Origin: Arcobacter sp. CECT 8986
GTDB lineage: Bacteria; Campylobacterota; Campylobacteria; Campylobacterales; Arcobacteraceae
NCBI RefSeq assembly: GCF_004116725.1
Contig: NZ_PDKG01000011.1
Location: 1 to 64,000 of the forward strand
Direction: 5' to 3'
Length of the DNA stretch: 64,000 nucleotides
Under the pieces are notes generated by a model. It searched no databases. It was not told the origin of the DNA and saw only the letters and a list, made by a program, of their open reading frames with translations. A program made the translations under genes and the position numbers. Below are positions 44,920 to 54,993 of the stretch, piece by piece. The number at the start of each line of letters is the position of its first letter. Position 1 is the first letter of the stretch.

Positions 44920-46482
44920 ATGGAAAAAGAGTTATCAAAACTAGAACAATTAAAAGCATCAAGAAATCCGCTAAGAGTAATTGATGATATTTATAAAGAA
45001 GCAAATGAAGGTATCCCTTTAAGTGAAGATTATATAGGTTTACTTAAATGGTATGGTATGTATCCACACATAAATAGTGAGAATAAAGAAGACAAAAAGT
45101 ATTTTATGAAAAGAATAAAACTTGTTGATGCTTCAATGAACCTTGAACAATTAAAAGTGATGGGAAAAATTGCTAAAGAGTATGCACAAGGTTTAGTTGA
45201 TTTTACTACAAGAGAAAATGTTCAATTTCACTATATTCAAATAAAAGATTTACCAACAATTTTTGATTTATTAAAATCAGTAGGATTAACATCAAGAATG
45301 GCATCTGGTGATGGTCCAAGACCAATTGTAACATGTCCAGTAAGTGGAGTTGCTGCTGATGAAATCTTTGATGTAAGTAGTTTAGTAAAAGATATAGATT
45401 CTTATTTCGATAAAAATGAGGATGACTTTTCTAACTTCCCAAGAAAATATAAAATGTCTGTAAGTGGATGTTCATGTCATTGCTGTGGACATGAAATTCA
45501 AGATATTGCTTTTACTGCATTTAAAAGAGGCGATGAAGTTTTATTTGATTTAACATTAGCTGGTGGTTTATCAAAATCAAAACAGATTGCATATAGAGCT
45601 AATAGATATGTAAAAGAAGAGCAAGTAAGAGATGTTGCTGTTGCAGTAGCAGAGATATTTAGAGATAATGGTAATAGATATAACAGAAACAAAGCAAGAG
45701 TTAGACACTTAGTTAATGAGTGGGGATTAGAAAAATTTGTAGATGCTATTGAAGAAAAATTAGGTTACAAATTAGAAGAAGGGTTACAAGAACCAGAAAT
45801 AACTCCAATTCAAAATAGAAACCACTTTGGAATAAACAAATCAAAAACTGAAGGTGAAAGTTTTGTAGGTTTTGCAACAATTGCAGGAAGAATTCCAGGT
45901 GAAGATTTTGTAAAATTTGCTGAAATAATTGAAAAATATGATGCAAAAGGTATAAGACTTACAACAAGACAAAACTTTATTGTTTATGGTGTAAAAGATG
46001 AAGTAGTTGAAGATTTAGCAAATGAATTTGATAGTATTGGATATGCTTATAAACCAAATACATTTAGAGCAAGAACTCAAAGTTGTACAGGTAGGGAGTT
46101 CTGTAAATTTGGTATTACTGAGACAAAAACTTATGCTAATAAATTAATAAAACATTTAGAGACAAAATTCCCTGAGTTTAAAGAATATGTAATGATTTCT
46201 GTATCTGGATGTGGTAATGCTTGTTCTCATCCTCAAGTTGCTGATATTGGATTAGTAGGGTGTAAAACAAGAGTTGATGGTGAAAGAGTTGATGCTTATG
46301 ATGTTCAATTAGGTGGACATTTACAAGGTACAAACAATAGTAAAATTGCTACATCAACAAAAGTTAAAATTCCTGCAAGTGAAGTTCCAGCATTTTTAGA
46401 AAAATTAATTAACGATTATGAAAAAGATAGTTTAGGAACAAGTAGTTTTAAAGAGTATTTAACAAAAGTAGAAATTGCATAA
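44920..46482 (+). CDS. Ferredoxin-type nitrite/sulfite reductase (sirohaem and 4Fe-4S)
   Basis: This 520-residue enzyme has the two-fold repeated nitrite/sulfite reductase layout. The 4Fe-4S/sirohaem ligands are intact: C389 and C395 in CTGREFC and C431 and C435 in SGCGNAC. The sirohaem-binding TTRENVQFHYIQ sequence lies in the first half and LTTRQNFIVYG in the second. It should reduce sulfite to sulfide or nitrite to ammonia for assimilation with six electrons. The families are hard to tell apart by eye, so the substrate is left open. An extra cysteine cluster, SGCSCHCCGHE, lies near residues 182-192 at the position usually reading GC..NCAQHE. Confidence 0.9.
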   Translation: MEKELSKLEQLKASRNPLRVIDDIYKEANEGIPLSEDYIGLLKWYGMYPHINSENKEDKKYFMKRIKLVDASMNLEQLKVMGKIAKEYAQGLVDFTTRENVQFHYIQIKDLPTIFDLLKSVGLTSRMASGDGPRPIVTCPVSGVAADEIFDVSSLVKDIDSYFDKNEDDFSNFPRKYKMSVSGCSCHCCGHEIQDIAFTAFKRGDEVLFDLTLAGGLSKSKQIAYRANRYVKEEQVRDVAVAVAEIFRDNGNRYNRNKARVRHLVNEWGLEKFVDAIEEKLGYKLEEGLQEPEITPIQNRNHFGINKSKTEGESFVGFATIAGRIPGEDFVKFAEIIEKYDAKGIRLTTRQNFIVYGVKDEVVEDLANEFDSIGYAYKPNTFRARTQSCTGREFCKFGITETKTYANKLIKHLETKFPEFKEYVMISVSGCGNACSHPQVADIGLVGCKTRVDGERVDAYDVQLGGHLQGTNNSKIATSTKVKIPASEVPAFLEKLINDYEKDSLGTSSFKEYLTKVEIA

Positions 46483-46495
46483 AATAGTAAGATAA

Positions 46496-46518
46496 GAAAA
46501 GGAGTTTTACTCCTCTTC
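46496..46518. terminator. Terminator between the sirohaem reductase and ClC genes
   Basis: AGGAGT (46500-46505) and ACTCCT (46509-46514) pair around TTT, extended by GAA/TTC on the outside with one mismatch. The stem includes the stop codon of the minus-strand gene; it lies 14 bases after the plus-strand stop. Confidence 0.55.
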
Positions 46519-47892
46519 TTTACTATCTCTTCTTCTGATATTTTTCAGTTTTCTTCTCATAATTACAATTTTTTCTTTACTTTTTTCAGATAGATTTATC
46601 TCATTGTGTTCTAAGTTTTTACCAAACTCAATACTTAATAAATCAGATTTTTTCATTTTTAATATTTGTGAAGCATAAACACTTCTATGTCCAGTAATAA
46701 GAAAGCTTATTACAGCACTTATAGCAGCATAGTGTGCTATTTCAACACCAAAAAGTTCTACTGCCATAATTGTTGCAGCAATTGGAGCATTTGCAGCACC
46801 TGCAAGAACACTTGTAAATCCTAAAGCTGCAAATAATGCTAAGTGATCTCCAAATATTGTTCCAAGGAAATGCCCACTTGTAGCACCAATATAAAAAATT
46901 GGAGTAATAACTCCACCACTTCCACCAGCAGAAAGAGTAATAGAAGTGAAAATAGTTTTCATAATAAATGCATACCAAGGAACATCAGCTCCTGAAACAG
47001 AAGGGTCTGAATATAGTATGTCAGAAATTGTATCTAATCCTAATCCAAAATATCTATCTCCCACAAAAAATGAAAGAATTACTAAAATTAAACCACCTAA
47101 AAAAGCTTTCATATAAAGATTTATATCAATTCTTTTTATGTAGTAGTCTGATTTTTTAAATGCAGTAACTAAAAAGTCAGATACAATACCAAAAAATAGA
47201 CCAGCAATAATAACTTGGAAAATTAGAGTAATTTCAATTGGAATAGTTTGAGCAAAGTGTAAATTAAAGTAAGTATAGTTTACACCTAAGATTTTTGCTG
47301 TTGTATAAGCAGCAAACCCAGAAATAAATGAAGGTAATAATACATCATACATAATAATACCAACAATTAGAACTTCAATACCAAAAATAGCTCCAGAAAT
47401 AGGAGTACCAAATACAGATGCAAAACCTGCACTAATACCACAAATAACTAGTTTTTTTCTATCAGCTTTTGAAAATTTAAATACATCAGAAATTAAAGAA
47501 GCACATCCAGCACCAATTTGTGCACCAGGACCTTCTTTACCAGCTGAACCACCTGCAAATAGAGTTAAAATAGTAGCAACTAATTTAACAGGAATAACAG
47601 CAACCTCAATTTTACCATCTTTTTTATGTACGGCTTCTATAACTTTTTCTGTTCCATGACCTTTTGCATTTGGAGCAAATTTTTTCACTAAATATACACT
47701 TAACATCAATGCAAATGGTAATAAATAATAATAATGAAAAGGAAGAAAACTTCTACTGCTTTCTGCAGCATGAATAGAGTTTAGGAAAAAAGTTATAACA
47801 AAACCAATTGTAACACCAATAAAAGATGATAATAATACCCATTTAGTAACACTAAAAAATATGATTAATTGTTCAATAATATGTTTCTTCAT
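46507..47892 (-). CDS. ClC-family chloride channel/antiporter
   Basis: This 461-residue membrane protein has the ClC anion-selectivity motifs GGSAGKEGP, with the gating glutamate E120, and AGFASVFGTPISGAIFGIEVL. GSGGVITPIFYIGATSGH, seen near residues 320-340, is the third conserved region. Presence of the gating glutamate fits either a gated channel or a chloride/proton exchanger. The C terminus is a short basic tail without CBS domains. It is monocistronic, divergent from the unknown gene at 48093. Confidence 0.93.
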   Translation of the reverse strand: MKKHIIEQLIIFFSVTKWVLLSSFIGVTIGFVITFFLNSIHAAESSRSFLPFHYYYLLPFALMLSVYLVKKFAPNAKGHGTEKVIEAVHKKDGKIEVAVIPVKLVATILTLFAGGSAGKEGPGAQIGAGCASLISDVFKFSKADRKKLVICGISAGFASVFGTPISGAIFGIEVLIVGIIMYDVLLPSFISGFAAYTTAKILGVNYTYFNLHFAQTIPIEITLIFQVIIAGLFFGIVSDFLVTAFKKSDYYIKRIDINLYMKAFLGGLILVILSFFVGDRYFGLGLDTISDILYSDPSVSGADVPWYAFIMKTIFTSITLSAGGSGGVITPIFYIGATSGHFLGTIFGDHLALFAALGFTSVLAGAANAPIAATIMAVELFGVEIAHYAAISAVISFLITGHRSVYASQILKMKKSDLLSIEFGKNLEHNEINLSEKSKEKIVIMRRKLKNIRRRDSKEEE

Positions 47893-48056
47893 GTAAGCAC
47901 TTAATAATTAGTTTTTTTTTGATTCTAACAAAATTAATATGAATTTAAGATAATAAAAAAGAGAAATTTTATAATTTTAAACCCTATTTATTGGTACTTT
48001 AAAATTAAATGTTAAAAAAAATACACAAATCAGCCATAAATAACCTTAAATTTCGC

Positions 48057-48062
48057 TATAAT
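48057..48062 (+). promoter_or_regulatory. -10 box of the 144-residue unknown gene
   Basis: TATAAT preceded by CGC lies 30 bases before the GTG start; a weak AAAGGTG ribosome site is in between. Confidence 0.5.
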
Positions 48063-48092
48063 ATATATACATATTATAAAAAAAGGTGAATT

Positions 48093-48527
48093 GTGGAAGA
48101 TTTAGCTAAAGAAATTTCTGAAGTTATAGTTTCAAGTAGAATTACAAATATGACAGATAATATGGATGATGTAATAGATATTTTACAAAAAGATGAGACT
48201 CTTTTTGATGAAGTTGAAAATCTATTAACAAGAGATGATATTGTTTGGGTAAATAAAAATAATAATAAAATATATTTTGAAGTATCTTTTGAAAATGATT
48301 ATCCAAGATCTGTTAGCAGTAAAATTTTAGACTTAGATACTGAAATAAAATGGATTGAAAACCAAATTAATAAAGATGAAACAGAAATAAACTGGGAAAA
48401 TATCAAATATAGATATAAAAGAGCTTTAAAAGAGTTAGGTTTTAAAAATGTAACTTACTATCAAAAAGTAAGAGAGATTGTGTTAACACACAAATCTACT
48501 AAATGGAGATTTTTAAATAACAACTAA
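48093..48527 (+). CDS. Unrecognised 144-residue soluble protein
   Basis: I do not recognise this protein. It starts with GTG after AAAGGTG and a consensus -10 box. The sequence is acidic and mainly helical in its first 65 residues; a central WVNKNNNKIYFEVSFEND section looks like two beta strands, and the C-terminal half is a basic helical region (YKRALKELG, then KWRF). There is no signal peptide, membrane helix or metal motif. It stands alone between the ClC gene and glycerate kinase, without an obvious functional link to either. Confidence 0.7.
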   Translation: MEDLAKEISEVIVSSRITNMTDNMDDVIDILQKDETLFDEVENLLTRDDIVWVNKNNNKIYFEVSFENDYPRSVSSKILDLDTEIKWIENQINKDETEINWENIKYRYKRALKELGFKNVTYYQKVREIVLTHKSTKWRFLNNN

Positions 48528-48614
48528 AACTTATAACTAAAGTTATTTATAAAAACAACTACCATATTAATTTATTAAAGCATAATAAAAAGTTTTATGT
48601 AAAACTAATTATTT

Positions 48615-48620
48615 TATAAT
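48615..48620 (+). promoter_or_regulatory. -10 box of the glycerate kinase gene
   Basis: TATAAT lies 22 bases before the ATG at 48643, with the ribosome site TAGGAG in between. Confidence 0.5.
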
Positions 48621-48642
48621 ATATGATTAACTAGGAGTGATT

Positions 48643-49788
48643 ATGAAAGTATTAATAGCTAGTGACTCATATAAAAATGCATTATCTTCAAAAAATGTTG
48701 CAAATGCCATTGAAATAGGTTTTAAAAGAGTATTCGATGAATTTACTTATGAAAAGGTGCCTTTAGCAGATGGTGGCGAAGGAACAATAGATAGTTTAAA
48801 GAATGCCATTAAAAACTATAAAGAATTAGAAGTTGATGTATTAAATCCTATTGAAGAGAAAATAAAAGCAAAATATATATTAACATATGATAATACTGCC
48901 ATAATAGAAATGGCAAAATCAACTGGAATAGAGTTAGTAAATGAATCAAATAGAGATATCTTAAATTCTACATCTTTTGGTTTTGGGCAACAAATTGCAC
49001 ATGCAGTAAAAAATGGTGCAAGAAAGCTTATTTTGACTATTGGAAGTAGTGCTACTAATGATGTTGGTATTGGTATGCTTCAAGCTCTTGGTGTTAAATT
49101 TTATGATGATAAAAATGAAGAGATAAGTCATCAGAAAATACTTACTGCAAAAGATATATATAGAATAGATAATTTTGATATCTCATCATTAAGAAGCCTA
49201 AGGGATGTAAAAATTTTAGTTGCTTGTGATGTAGAAAATATTTTGTATGGAGAAAATGGAGCAACTCATACTTTTGCAAAACAAAAAGGTGCAAAAAGTA
49301 GTGAAATAGAGTTTTTAGAAGAGAGTGTTATCAAATTCTCAAATGTATGTGAAAGAAGACTTCAAAAAAAGCTTCATAATGAAAAAGGTGCAGGAGCTGC
49401 TGGCGGAGTTGGATTTGCACTACAAGCTTTTTTAAATGCAAAGAGTAAAAGTGGAATTGAAACAGTTATTGATTTTATAAATCTAGAAGAGAAGATAAAA
49501 GATGCTGATTTAATTATTACAGGTGAGGGCAAAGTTGATGAACAAACAATTTATGGTAAGACTGTAATGGGTGTTTTAACTATTGCTAAAAAATATGAAA
49601 AACCAGTAATTATAATAGCAGGTGCTTTAGATAAAGGTCATGAAAAGTTATACTCTTATGGTGCAACTTCTATTTTTGATATTACACCAAATAGTTTACC
49701 TTTAGAGGATTTATTAATAAAAACAGAAAGAAACATAATTGAAACATCTTATGCCATTGCAAATACGATGGCTATAAAGTTGAAATAA
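48643..49788 (+). CDS. Glycerate kinase (GarK/GlxK type I family)
   Basis: This 381-residue kinase phosphorylates glycerate with ATP and links glycolate/glyoxylate metabolism to glycolysis. The opening KVLIASDSYKNALSS, the DGGEGT loop (about residue 44-49), the GIGMLQALG segment and the C-terminal ITGEGKVDEQT motif are the family landmarks. I chose the ATG at 48643, since TAGGAG lies 5 bases before it and the family consensus starts there; a GTG two codons upstream overlaps the ribosome site. It ends in a hairpin shared with the convergent dynamin genes. Confidence 0.94.
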   Translation: MKVLIASDSYKNALSSKNVANAIEIGFKRVFDEFTYEKVPLADGGEGTIDSLKNAIKNYKELEVDVLNPIEEKIKAKYILTYDNTAIIEMAKSTGIELVNESNRDILNSTSFGFGQQIAHAVKNGARKLILTIGSSATNDVGIGMLQALGVKFYDDKNEEISHQKILTAKDIYRIDNFDISSLRSLRDVKILVACDVENILYGENGATHTFAKQKGAKSSEIEFLEESVIKFSNVCERRLQKKLHNEKGAGAAGGVGFALQAFLNAKSKSGIETVIDFINLEEKIKDADLIITGEGKVDEQTIYGKTVMGVLTIAKKYEKPVIIIAGALDKGHEKLYSYGATSIFDITPNSLPLEDLLIKTERNIIETSYAIANTMAIKLK

Positions 49789-49815
49789 AAGAAGTTATAT
49801 ACTCTCTTTTATTTC
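49782..49815. terminator. Bidirectional terminator between glycerate kinase and the dynamin pair
   Basis: GAAATAAAAGA (49782-49792) and TCTTTTATTTC (49805-49815) are perfectly complementary over 11 bp around a 12-nt loop and span the ends of both convergent genes. Confidence 0.65.
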
Positions 49816-51816
49816 TGTAAGTTTTTTGATTTTATTATCAAAATTTTGTTTTTTAGATTCTACAAATCTTATTCTATCTTTATTTATTTCTAAATATTGC
49901 TCTTTTGAGTACTTAATTATTTTAAATAGATAATTTCTTTTTGAAGTTAAAAAGTCTTCAATTTTTTCAAATGCAAAATTTGCTCTTAATTTAGAAAGTA
50001 TTTCATCTTCTCTTGGGTGATGAATACTAAATTTAGTAGGCTCTTTTTTATATAAATCTTCAGATTCTTTTATTTGTTGTTCAAAGTGTCCAATAGTTGC
50101 TTGTGTTGTTTGAATATAAGAGTAAGATAATGCTCCATTAAAATATGCAAACTTTTTTCTTAAAGCTGAGATATTTTCTAAAATTGCTTTTTGATAATCT
50201 TTTAATACATTTTCATGTACTTTAGCTGCAAAGTGTCTTGTATTTGAAAACTCTAAATCTGATGCAATTTCTCTATGTTTTCTTATTTTTTCATAAGCTT
50301 CTTGCCATTTATGAACTTCTGATTCAAGTTTTCTATATACTTCTCTAAAAGCTTCATCTGTTTGAAGTTCATTATTTTTAAGCATTTTAATAGAACGTTT
50401 AAACATCTTATCAATTGTTTGGTCATCATAAAATAGACTTTTATAAACATTATCACTATCTATCCAAAAAGTGCTATATTCAACTTTTTCTATTTTTGTT
50501 CCCGTTAAAAAATTACCTTTGCTTTCTTGAAATCTTGTTGATTCTACTCTTTTGATATTTTTAAATGTTTCATTTGCAATTTTTTCCATAATTGATTCTA
50601 ATGAATTATATATATTATATAAATCTTTAGAGTATTTTTTATAGATATTATCAAAAGCTTCAAGTACTTTATCTTCTGTAGTTTTTAAAATATCTTCTAG
50701 TGAGTTATAAGAACCTATAATTGTTTCGTACTCTTTTATTAAGATATCACATACACCTTTTAAATCGTTTTTAATAGAGAACTCTTTTGCTTCTTTAGCT
50801 TGAGGTCTTATTGTATTTTCAATGAACTCTAAAACTTTAGTAATATTTGATTCTTCTAATAGTTTTAAATCTTGTGTATCATCTTTTGAATTAATAGCAC
50901 AAACTTCTTTTTTAAATTCTTCGAACTCTTTTTCAAAAAAGTTTATTGAATTTACTTGTAAGTTTTCACTAAGTTTTGCTTTAAATTCTGTTGTTATTTG
51001 CGAGTATGCTGATTCTAATAAAATATTTTTTTGATGTTGTCTTGAATCAAGTGCTTGTTTTGCTGAAATTGGTATAACTTCTGCAAAATACTTTCCAAAT
51101 TTTGTTTTTATATAGTTTGTTGTTGTAGTTATTTGCTCTTGTGTAAATTTATCTTTTTGGTTTAATACGCATAATGATTTATTTTTGAATTGTTGCATAT
51201 ACTCTTCAAGTACTTCTGCTTCACTCATTTTTCCTGCATTATCAATTAATGTTAACCAAATAATTCCACCTACATCTCTTAAAACTCTTCTTGTAGTTTC
51301 TGTATCATTTTGACTTTGAGAGTTAAGACCTGGAGTATCAACAAAAGAGATATCTTTTAAAATATCCATTGGAGCATATAATGTTAAATATTTAACATCA
51401 TCTAATTCATCTTTTCTTTGGTCTGTAAAATCTGCAATTGCATCAATACTATGATACTCTTCTGCACCTGATTTGTATGTAATTTTTAATTTATACTCTT
51501 CACCATAGTTAATAAAGTTTACTTTAGAAGTAACAGGAGTAATACCAGTTGGTAAAATATTTCTTGATAATAAAGCATTCAAAAAAGTTGATTTACCAGC
51601 GGAAAACTGTCCAGTGATAGCAACTTCCATTGGGTATCTAGCTTTTCTATTAAACTTATCTAAAATAGATCTTAATTGCACTGATGGCATAAAATCATCA
51701 TCTAATAATAAATCTTTTACTCTATTTATTTCACCTACAATACTATCTTCATAAACTATTTCTTTCTTTTCATAGGCTGTTTTATATTCATTTATAAATT
51801 GTTGTAATAGTTTCAT
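49795..51816 (-). CDS. Dynamin-like GTPase, downstream member of the pair (DLP2-like)
   Basis: This is a 673-residue dynamin-family protein. The GTPase domain shows G1 GQFSAGKST (69-77), the G2 threonine in PTGITPVT, G3 DTPG (160-163) and G4 NQKD (219-222). Long helical segments follow, as expected for a dynamin stalk, and the region near residues 430-460 may hold a membrane-contacting tip. Its start overlaps the stop of the upstream GTPase gene by 4 bases. The C. jejuni proteins Cj0411/Cj0412, which lie at the same place behind frdCAB, form a heterotetramer that tethers membranes; the same partnership is likely here. Confidence 0.92.
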   Translation of the reverse strand: MKLLQQFINEYKTAYEKKEIVYEDSIVGEINRVKDLLLDDDFMPSVQLRSILDKFNRKARYPMEVAITGQFSAGKSTFLNALLSRNILPTGITPVTSKVNFINYGEEYKLKITYKSGAEEYHSIDAIADFTDQRKDELDDVKYLTLYAPMDILKDISFVDTPGLNSQSQNDTETTRRVLRDVGGIIWLTLIDNAGKMSEAEVLEEYMQQFKNKSLCVLNQKDKFTQEQITTTTNYIKTKFGKYFAEVIPISAKQALDSRQHQKNILLESAYSQITTEFKAKLSENLQVNSINFFEKEFEEFKKEVCAINSKDDTQDLKLLEESNITKVLEFIENTIRPQAKEAKEFSIKNDLKGVCDILIKEYETIIGSYNSLEDILKTTEDKVLEAFDNIYKKYSKDLYNIYNSLESIMEKIANETFKNIKRVESTRFQESKGNFLTGTKIEKVEYSTFWIDSDNVYKSLFYDDQTIDKMFKRSIKMLKNNELQTDEAFREVYRKLESEVHKWQEAYEKIRKHREIASDLEFSNTRHFAAKVHENVLKDYQKAILENISALRKKFAYFNGALSYSYIQTTQATIGHFEQQIKESEDLYKKEPTKFSIHHPREDEILSKLRANFAFEKIEDFLTSKRNYLFKIIKYSKEQYLEINKDRIRFVESKKQNFDNKIKKLTEIKESI

Positions 51817-54143
51817 TTTTTACAACCCTCTTTTATTATTTCTAATTTTTTTAAGTTTTTATGTATTTGAAGAGATAGTTTATCTCTATTTTTATCATTA
51901 TTTTCAAAAGATTTTATCTGTTTTTGAAGTATCTCTTCATCGCTTTTTAATTTATTTTCAAAGTGTTTTAGTGGAGCATTTAATGCATTGAAAAAGTTTT
52001 CAATTAACATTTGTGATACTTCATTTGCTTTTGTTGTGATATTTTCTTCAATAGTTGCAAACTCTTCTTTTAAGAACTGTTCTATTTTAGAATCTAAATC
52101 TTCTAATTTGTTAGCTTTTGATTTATTAACAGCATTTACAATTTTTGAAATTAATATATCATTTGAAGTTGTTAAAAAACCACTTTTAAAATCTTCTTGG
52201 AAAAATCCTCTTGCATCAAAGTTATCATTTTTATGTCCAATTGTAAATCCAAAATCATGATATTTTTGTTCACAAATTTCACCGATATTTTGAGATTTTT
52301 TAATAAATTTGTATCTATAATCTCTAATTATATCAATAATTCCATCTTTTATTGCAGTTTGAATTATACTTTTAGTTCTTGCATCTTCAGGTTTTTTCTT
52401 CTCTTTTTCATATGTATATCTTACATCACCTACAACTCTTTGTTTTATAACTGTTTGTAGTTCAATTAACTCTGATGTTAAAAAAGTCTCTAAAGATTTA
52501 ATATAATTTTTTGAATCATCTTTATAGTATAAAATATCTTCTTTCATTGCTTGGAAGATTTTTTCATTTGTTGATTTCTTTTTATTAAACTCTCTTAGTT
52601 CTACTTCTAACTCTTCTTTTGATTTTGATAATAGTCTTAATTCATAATTTAAAGCAGAAGTTTGTCTATCTATTGTTTTAATCATTTGTGCTTTTGCACT
52701 TTTTACGATTAAATCACTTTTTGAACTATTTTTACCAAATAAAGAATCATTTAAATAGTTTTCTATTTCAAGTATACCTGTATCTTCTATTTTAAAACCA
52801 GCTTCTAAAGCTTCTTCTTCTCTACCAGTTCTATGTAAAAGTGCCATTTTCCCAGAAATAGGAATAAATTTTATAGTTTTTAAAATATAATCAAGTTGAC
52901 TATCTTTATTTAATGCTTTAAGTTGTTTTTTTATAGATGATTTTGTATAGTCAATTACTTCTTGTAATTGTTCTTTTGATACAGTATCAGCTCTTGTAAT
53001 AACTATTAAAAGTTTTGATATATTTTGATATAGTAATGCATCAATAATAAACTCAACGTCTTTTAATGTTGCACTTTGGCTTACATTCATAAGGTGTAGC
53101 ATCATATCACAAGCAGATAAATACTCTTTTGTTATCTCTTCTCTTTGAATAACTGGGTCATCAAGACCTGGAGTATCAACTATTTCAATACCTTCTTCTA
53201 AAAACTCTAAATCAGATTTTAACTCAACATATTTAACTAAGTTACATTTTTTACCACTTGCTTCTGCTGAAGTAAATGCTGCTAAGTTATTTATATCAAC
53301 ACTATCACTTCTTGATTCTTCTTTTATATAATTATATAAATCATCTTTAAAAATAGATTTTGTTTCATCAATAAACTCTTTTATTGATTCTATTTGTGAA
53401 GCACTGTTTTCTATTCTTTCCCACTCATGTTTATTCCAATAAAAAACATTCGCACTTGGTGTTTTATCATATTTTACAATTGTTAAGTTTGCAGTCTCAG
53501 GAACAACAGCACTTCCTAAAATTTCTTTACCCATTAAGGCATTAAGCATTGTTGATTTACCTGCATTCATTACACCTGTAATACCAATAGAGAATTTTTG
53601 ATTATTTATATAATCAACAGTTTCATCTAACTCTTTTTTTAACTCTTCTTTATTGAAAAGTTCTTTTAACTCTTTTATTGTATTTTCAATATCTTCTTTA
53701 TGTTCTTGGAATGTTAGATTATTGTCAATTGCAATATCAGCGTTTTTTTCTTCTTCAACAACTAGTTCACTTGGGTCAAATAATGAAATTAGTTTTTCAT
53801 TATCTGCATTATCTAATATATGCTCATTTTTTAAATATTCAAAAGTACTATGTAATTTTTCAATTTCATCTTTATTATTATTTTTTGAGATTATTTCTAT
53901 TAAGTTATATTGTAATTGATATAGTTCATTAATTGTTGTAGGAGTTTTGTCAGTTATATTTTTACAAAGTTTATCAAAAGATTTTAAAGGTAAATATTTT
54001 TCATAATTTTTTCTTGTTGCGCTTAAAATAAGCGCAGCCACTTCAAAAAATTCAGCTTCATTTGCATTTTTGATTTCATAAGAAATCTCTTTTTTTACTT
54101 GACTACCGTGGTAAAGTAAAAAGTAATCGTTTGCTAAATTCAT
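51813..54143 (-). CDS. Dynamin-like GTPase, upstream member of the pair (DLP1-like)
   Basis: This is a 776-residue dynamin-family protein. An N-terminal helical region of about 180 residues precedes the GTPase domain: G1 GVMNAGKST (190-198), the G2 threonine in VPETANLT, G3 DTPG (323-326) and G4 TRAD (383-386). A long coiled, lysine- and glutamate-rich stalk follows, with many heptad-like leucines from about residue 490 to 560 and at the C terminus. It is larger than its partner, as in C. jejuni. The 16-bp terminator between frdB and this gene suggests a separate promoter for the dynamin pair. Confidence 0.92.
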   Translation of the reverse strand: MNLANDYFLLYHGSQVKKEISYEIKNANEAEFFEVAALILSATRKNYEKYLPLKSFDKLCKNITDKTPTTINELYQLQYNLIEIISKNNNKDEIEKLHSTFEYLKNEHILDNADNEKLISLFDPSELVVEEEKNADIAIDNNLTFQEHKEDIENTIKELKELFNKEELKKELDETVDYINNQKFSIGITGVMNAGKSTMLNALMGKEILGSAVVPETANLTIVKYDKTPSANVFYWNKHEWERIENSASQIESIKEFIDETKSIFKDDLYNYIKEESRSDSVDINNLAAFTSAEASGKKCNLVKYVELKSDLEFLEEGIEIVDTPGLDDPVIQREEITKEYLSACDMMLHLMNVSQSATLKDVEFIIDALLYQNISKLLIVITRADTVSKEQLQEVIDYTKSSIKKQLKALNKDSQLDYILKTIKFIPISGKMALLHRTGREEEALEAGFKIEDTGILEIENYLNDSLFGKNSSKSDLIVKSAKAQMIKTIDRQTSALNYELRLLSKSKEELEVELREFNKKKSTNEKIFQAMKEDILYYKDDSKNYIKSLETFLTSELIELQTVIKQRVVGDVRYTYEKEKKKPEDARTKSIIQTAIKDGIIDIIRDYRYKFIKKSQNIGEICEQKYHDFGFTIGHKNDNFDARGFFQEDFKSGFLTTSNDILISKIVNAVNKSKANKLEDLDSKIEQFLKEEFATIEENITTKANEVSQMLIENFFNALNAPLKHFENKLKSDEEILQKQIKSFENNDKNRDKLSLQIHKNLKKLEIIKEGCKK

Positions 54144-54167
54144 TTTATCTCCATACTTATAAAATAG

Positions 54168-54206
54168 AAAAAGTTAATTACCACATTACATGGTAATTAA
54201 CTTTTT
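54168..54206 (-). terminator. Terminator of the frdCAB operon
   Basis: AAAAAGTTAATTACCA (54168-54183) and TGGTAATTAACTTTTT (54191-54206) form a perfect 16-bp stem with a 7-nt loop, ending in T on the minus strand. A second 8-bp hairpin (54227-54247, GTGAAGAG/CTCTTCAC) lies between it and the frdB stop. Confidence 0.85.
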
Positions 54207-54258
54207 TTATTTGGTTTTGTTTTTTTGTGAAGAGAAAAACTCTTCACAATTTGAATTA

Positions 54259-54993
54259 TTATCGTAATGATACTAACTTTCTTCTTAGATAAGCTATTTT
54301 ATTTTGTAATGGTAAGTGTTTTGGACAATGGTCTTCACAAGCCATTAATGACATACAACCAAAAATACCATCATCATCACCAACTAATTCATAAAAATCT
54401 TCTGATGTTCTATTATCATGTGGGTCAACTTCAAATCTAGCTACTCTATTTAATCCTACTGGACCAACAAAATCTGGTCTCATAAGCATAGTACCACAAG
54501 AAGCAACACAAATACCACACTCAATACATCTATCTAATTCAAATGTATCATTTGCAACATCTGGGTCGATTCTTTCTTCCATTTTAGAAATATCAACTTC
54601 TTTATTTGAGTGAATCCAAGATTCAACTCTTTTAGACATTTTATCCATCCATTTACCAGTATTAACAGATAAATCTTTGATTAATTCAAATGCTGGCATT
54701 GGCATTAATTTTAGTTTTCCTTCTGGATAACTTGAAGTTAATGTTCTACAAGCTAATGCTGGTTTTCCATTGATTACCATACCACAAGAACCACAAATAC
54801 CTGCTCTACATACAAAGTCAAAAGATAAGTCAGGGTCTAAGTTTTCTCTTATATAGTTAAGTGCAATGAAAAGAGTCATACCTGGTGTCTCTTCTAATTT
54901 ATAATCTACAAAGTGAGGTTTAGAAACCTTACTTCTTGGATTAAATTTAAGTACTGAAATAGTTATTTCTCTACCTTTTTGTTCATTACTCAT
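54259..54993 (-). CDS. frdB: Fumarate reductase iron-sulfur subunit
   Basis: This 244-residue subunit carries three clusters: 2Fe-2S ligands C62, C67, C70 and C82; 4Fe-4S ligands C156, C159, C162 and C166; and further ligands C213, C219 and C223. It passes electrons from the cytochrome b subunit to the flavoprotein during fumarate respiration, or in reverse during succinate oxidation. Its start overlaps the frdA stop by one base (TAATG). Confidence 0.96.
   Translation of the reverse strand: MSNEQKGREITISVLKFNPRSKVSKPHFVDYKLEETPGMTLFIALNYIRENLDPDLSFDFVCRAGICGSCGMVINGKPALACRTLTSSYPEGKLKLMPMPAFELIKDLSVNTGKWMDKMSKRVESWIHSNKEVDISKMEERIDPDVANDTFELDRCIECGICVASCGTMLMRPDFVGPVGLNRVARFEVDPHDNRTSEDFYELVGDDDGIFGCMSLMACEDHCPKHLPLQNKIAYLRRKLVSLR

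Noticed and set aside
46742-46978. A 78-codon minus-strand frame rich in Cys, Trp and Tyr inside the ClC gene.
   Set aside because: It is an alternative frame of the strongly conserved ClC region and its composition is not protein-like.
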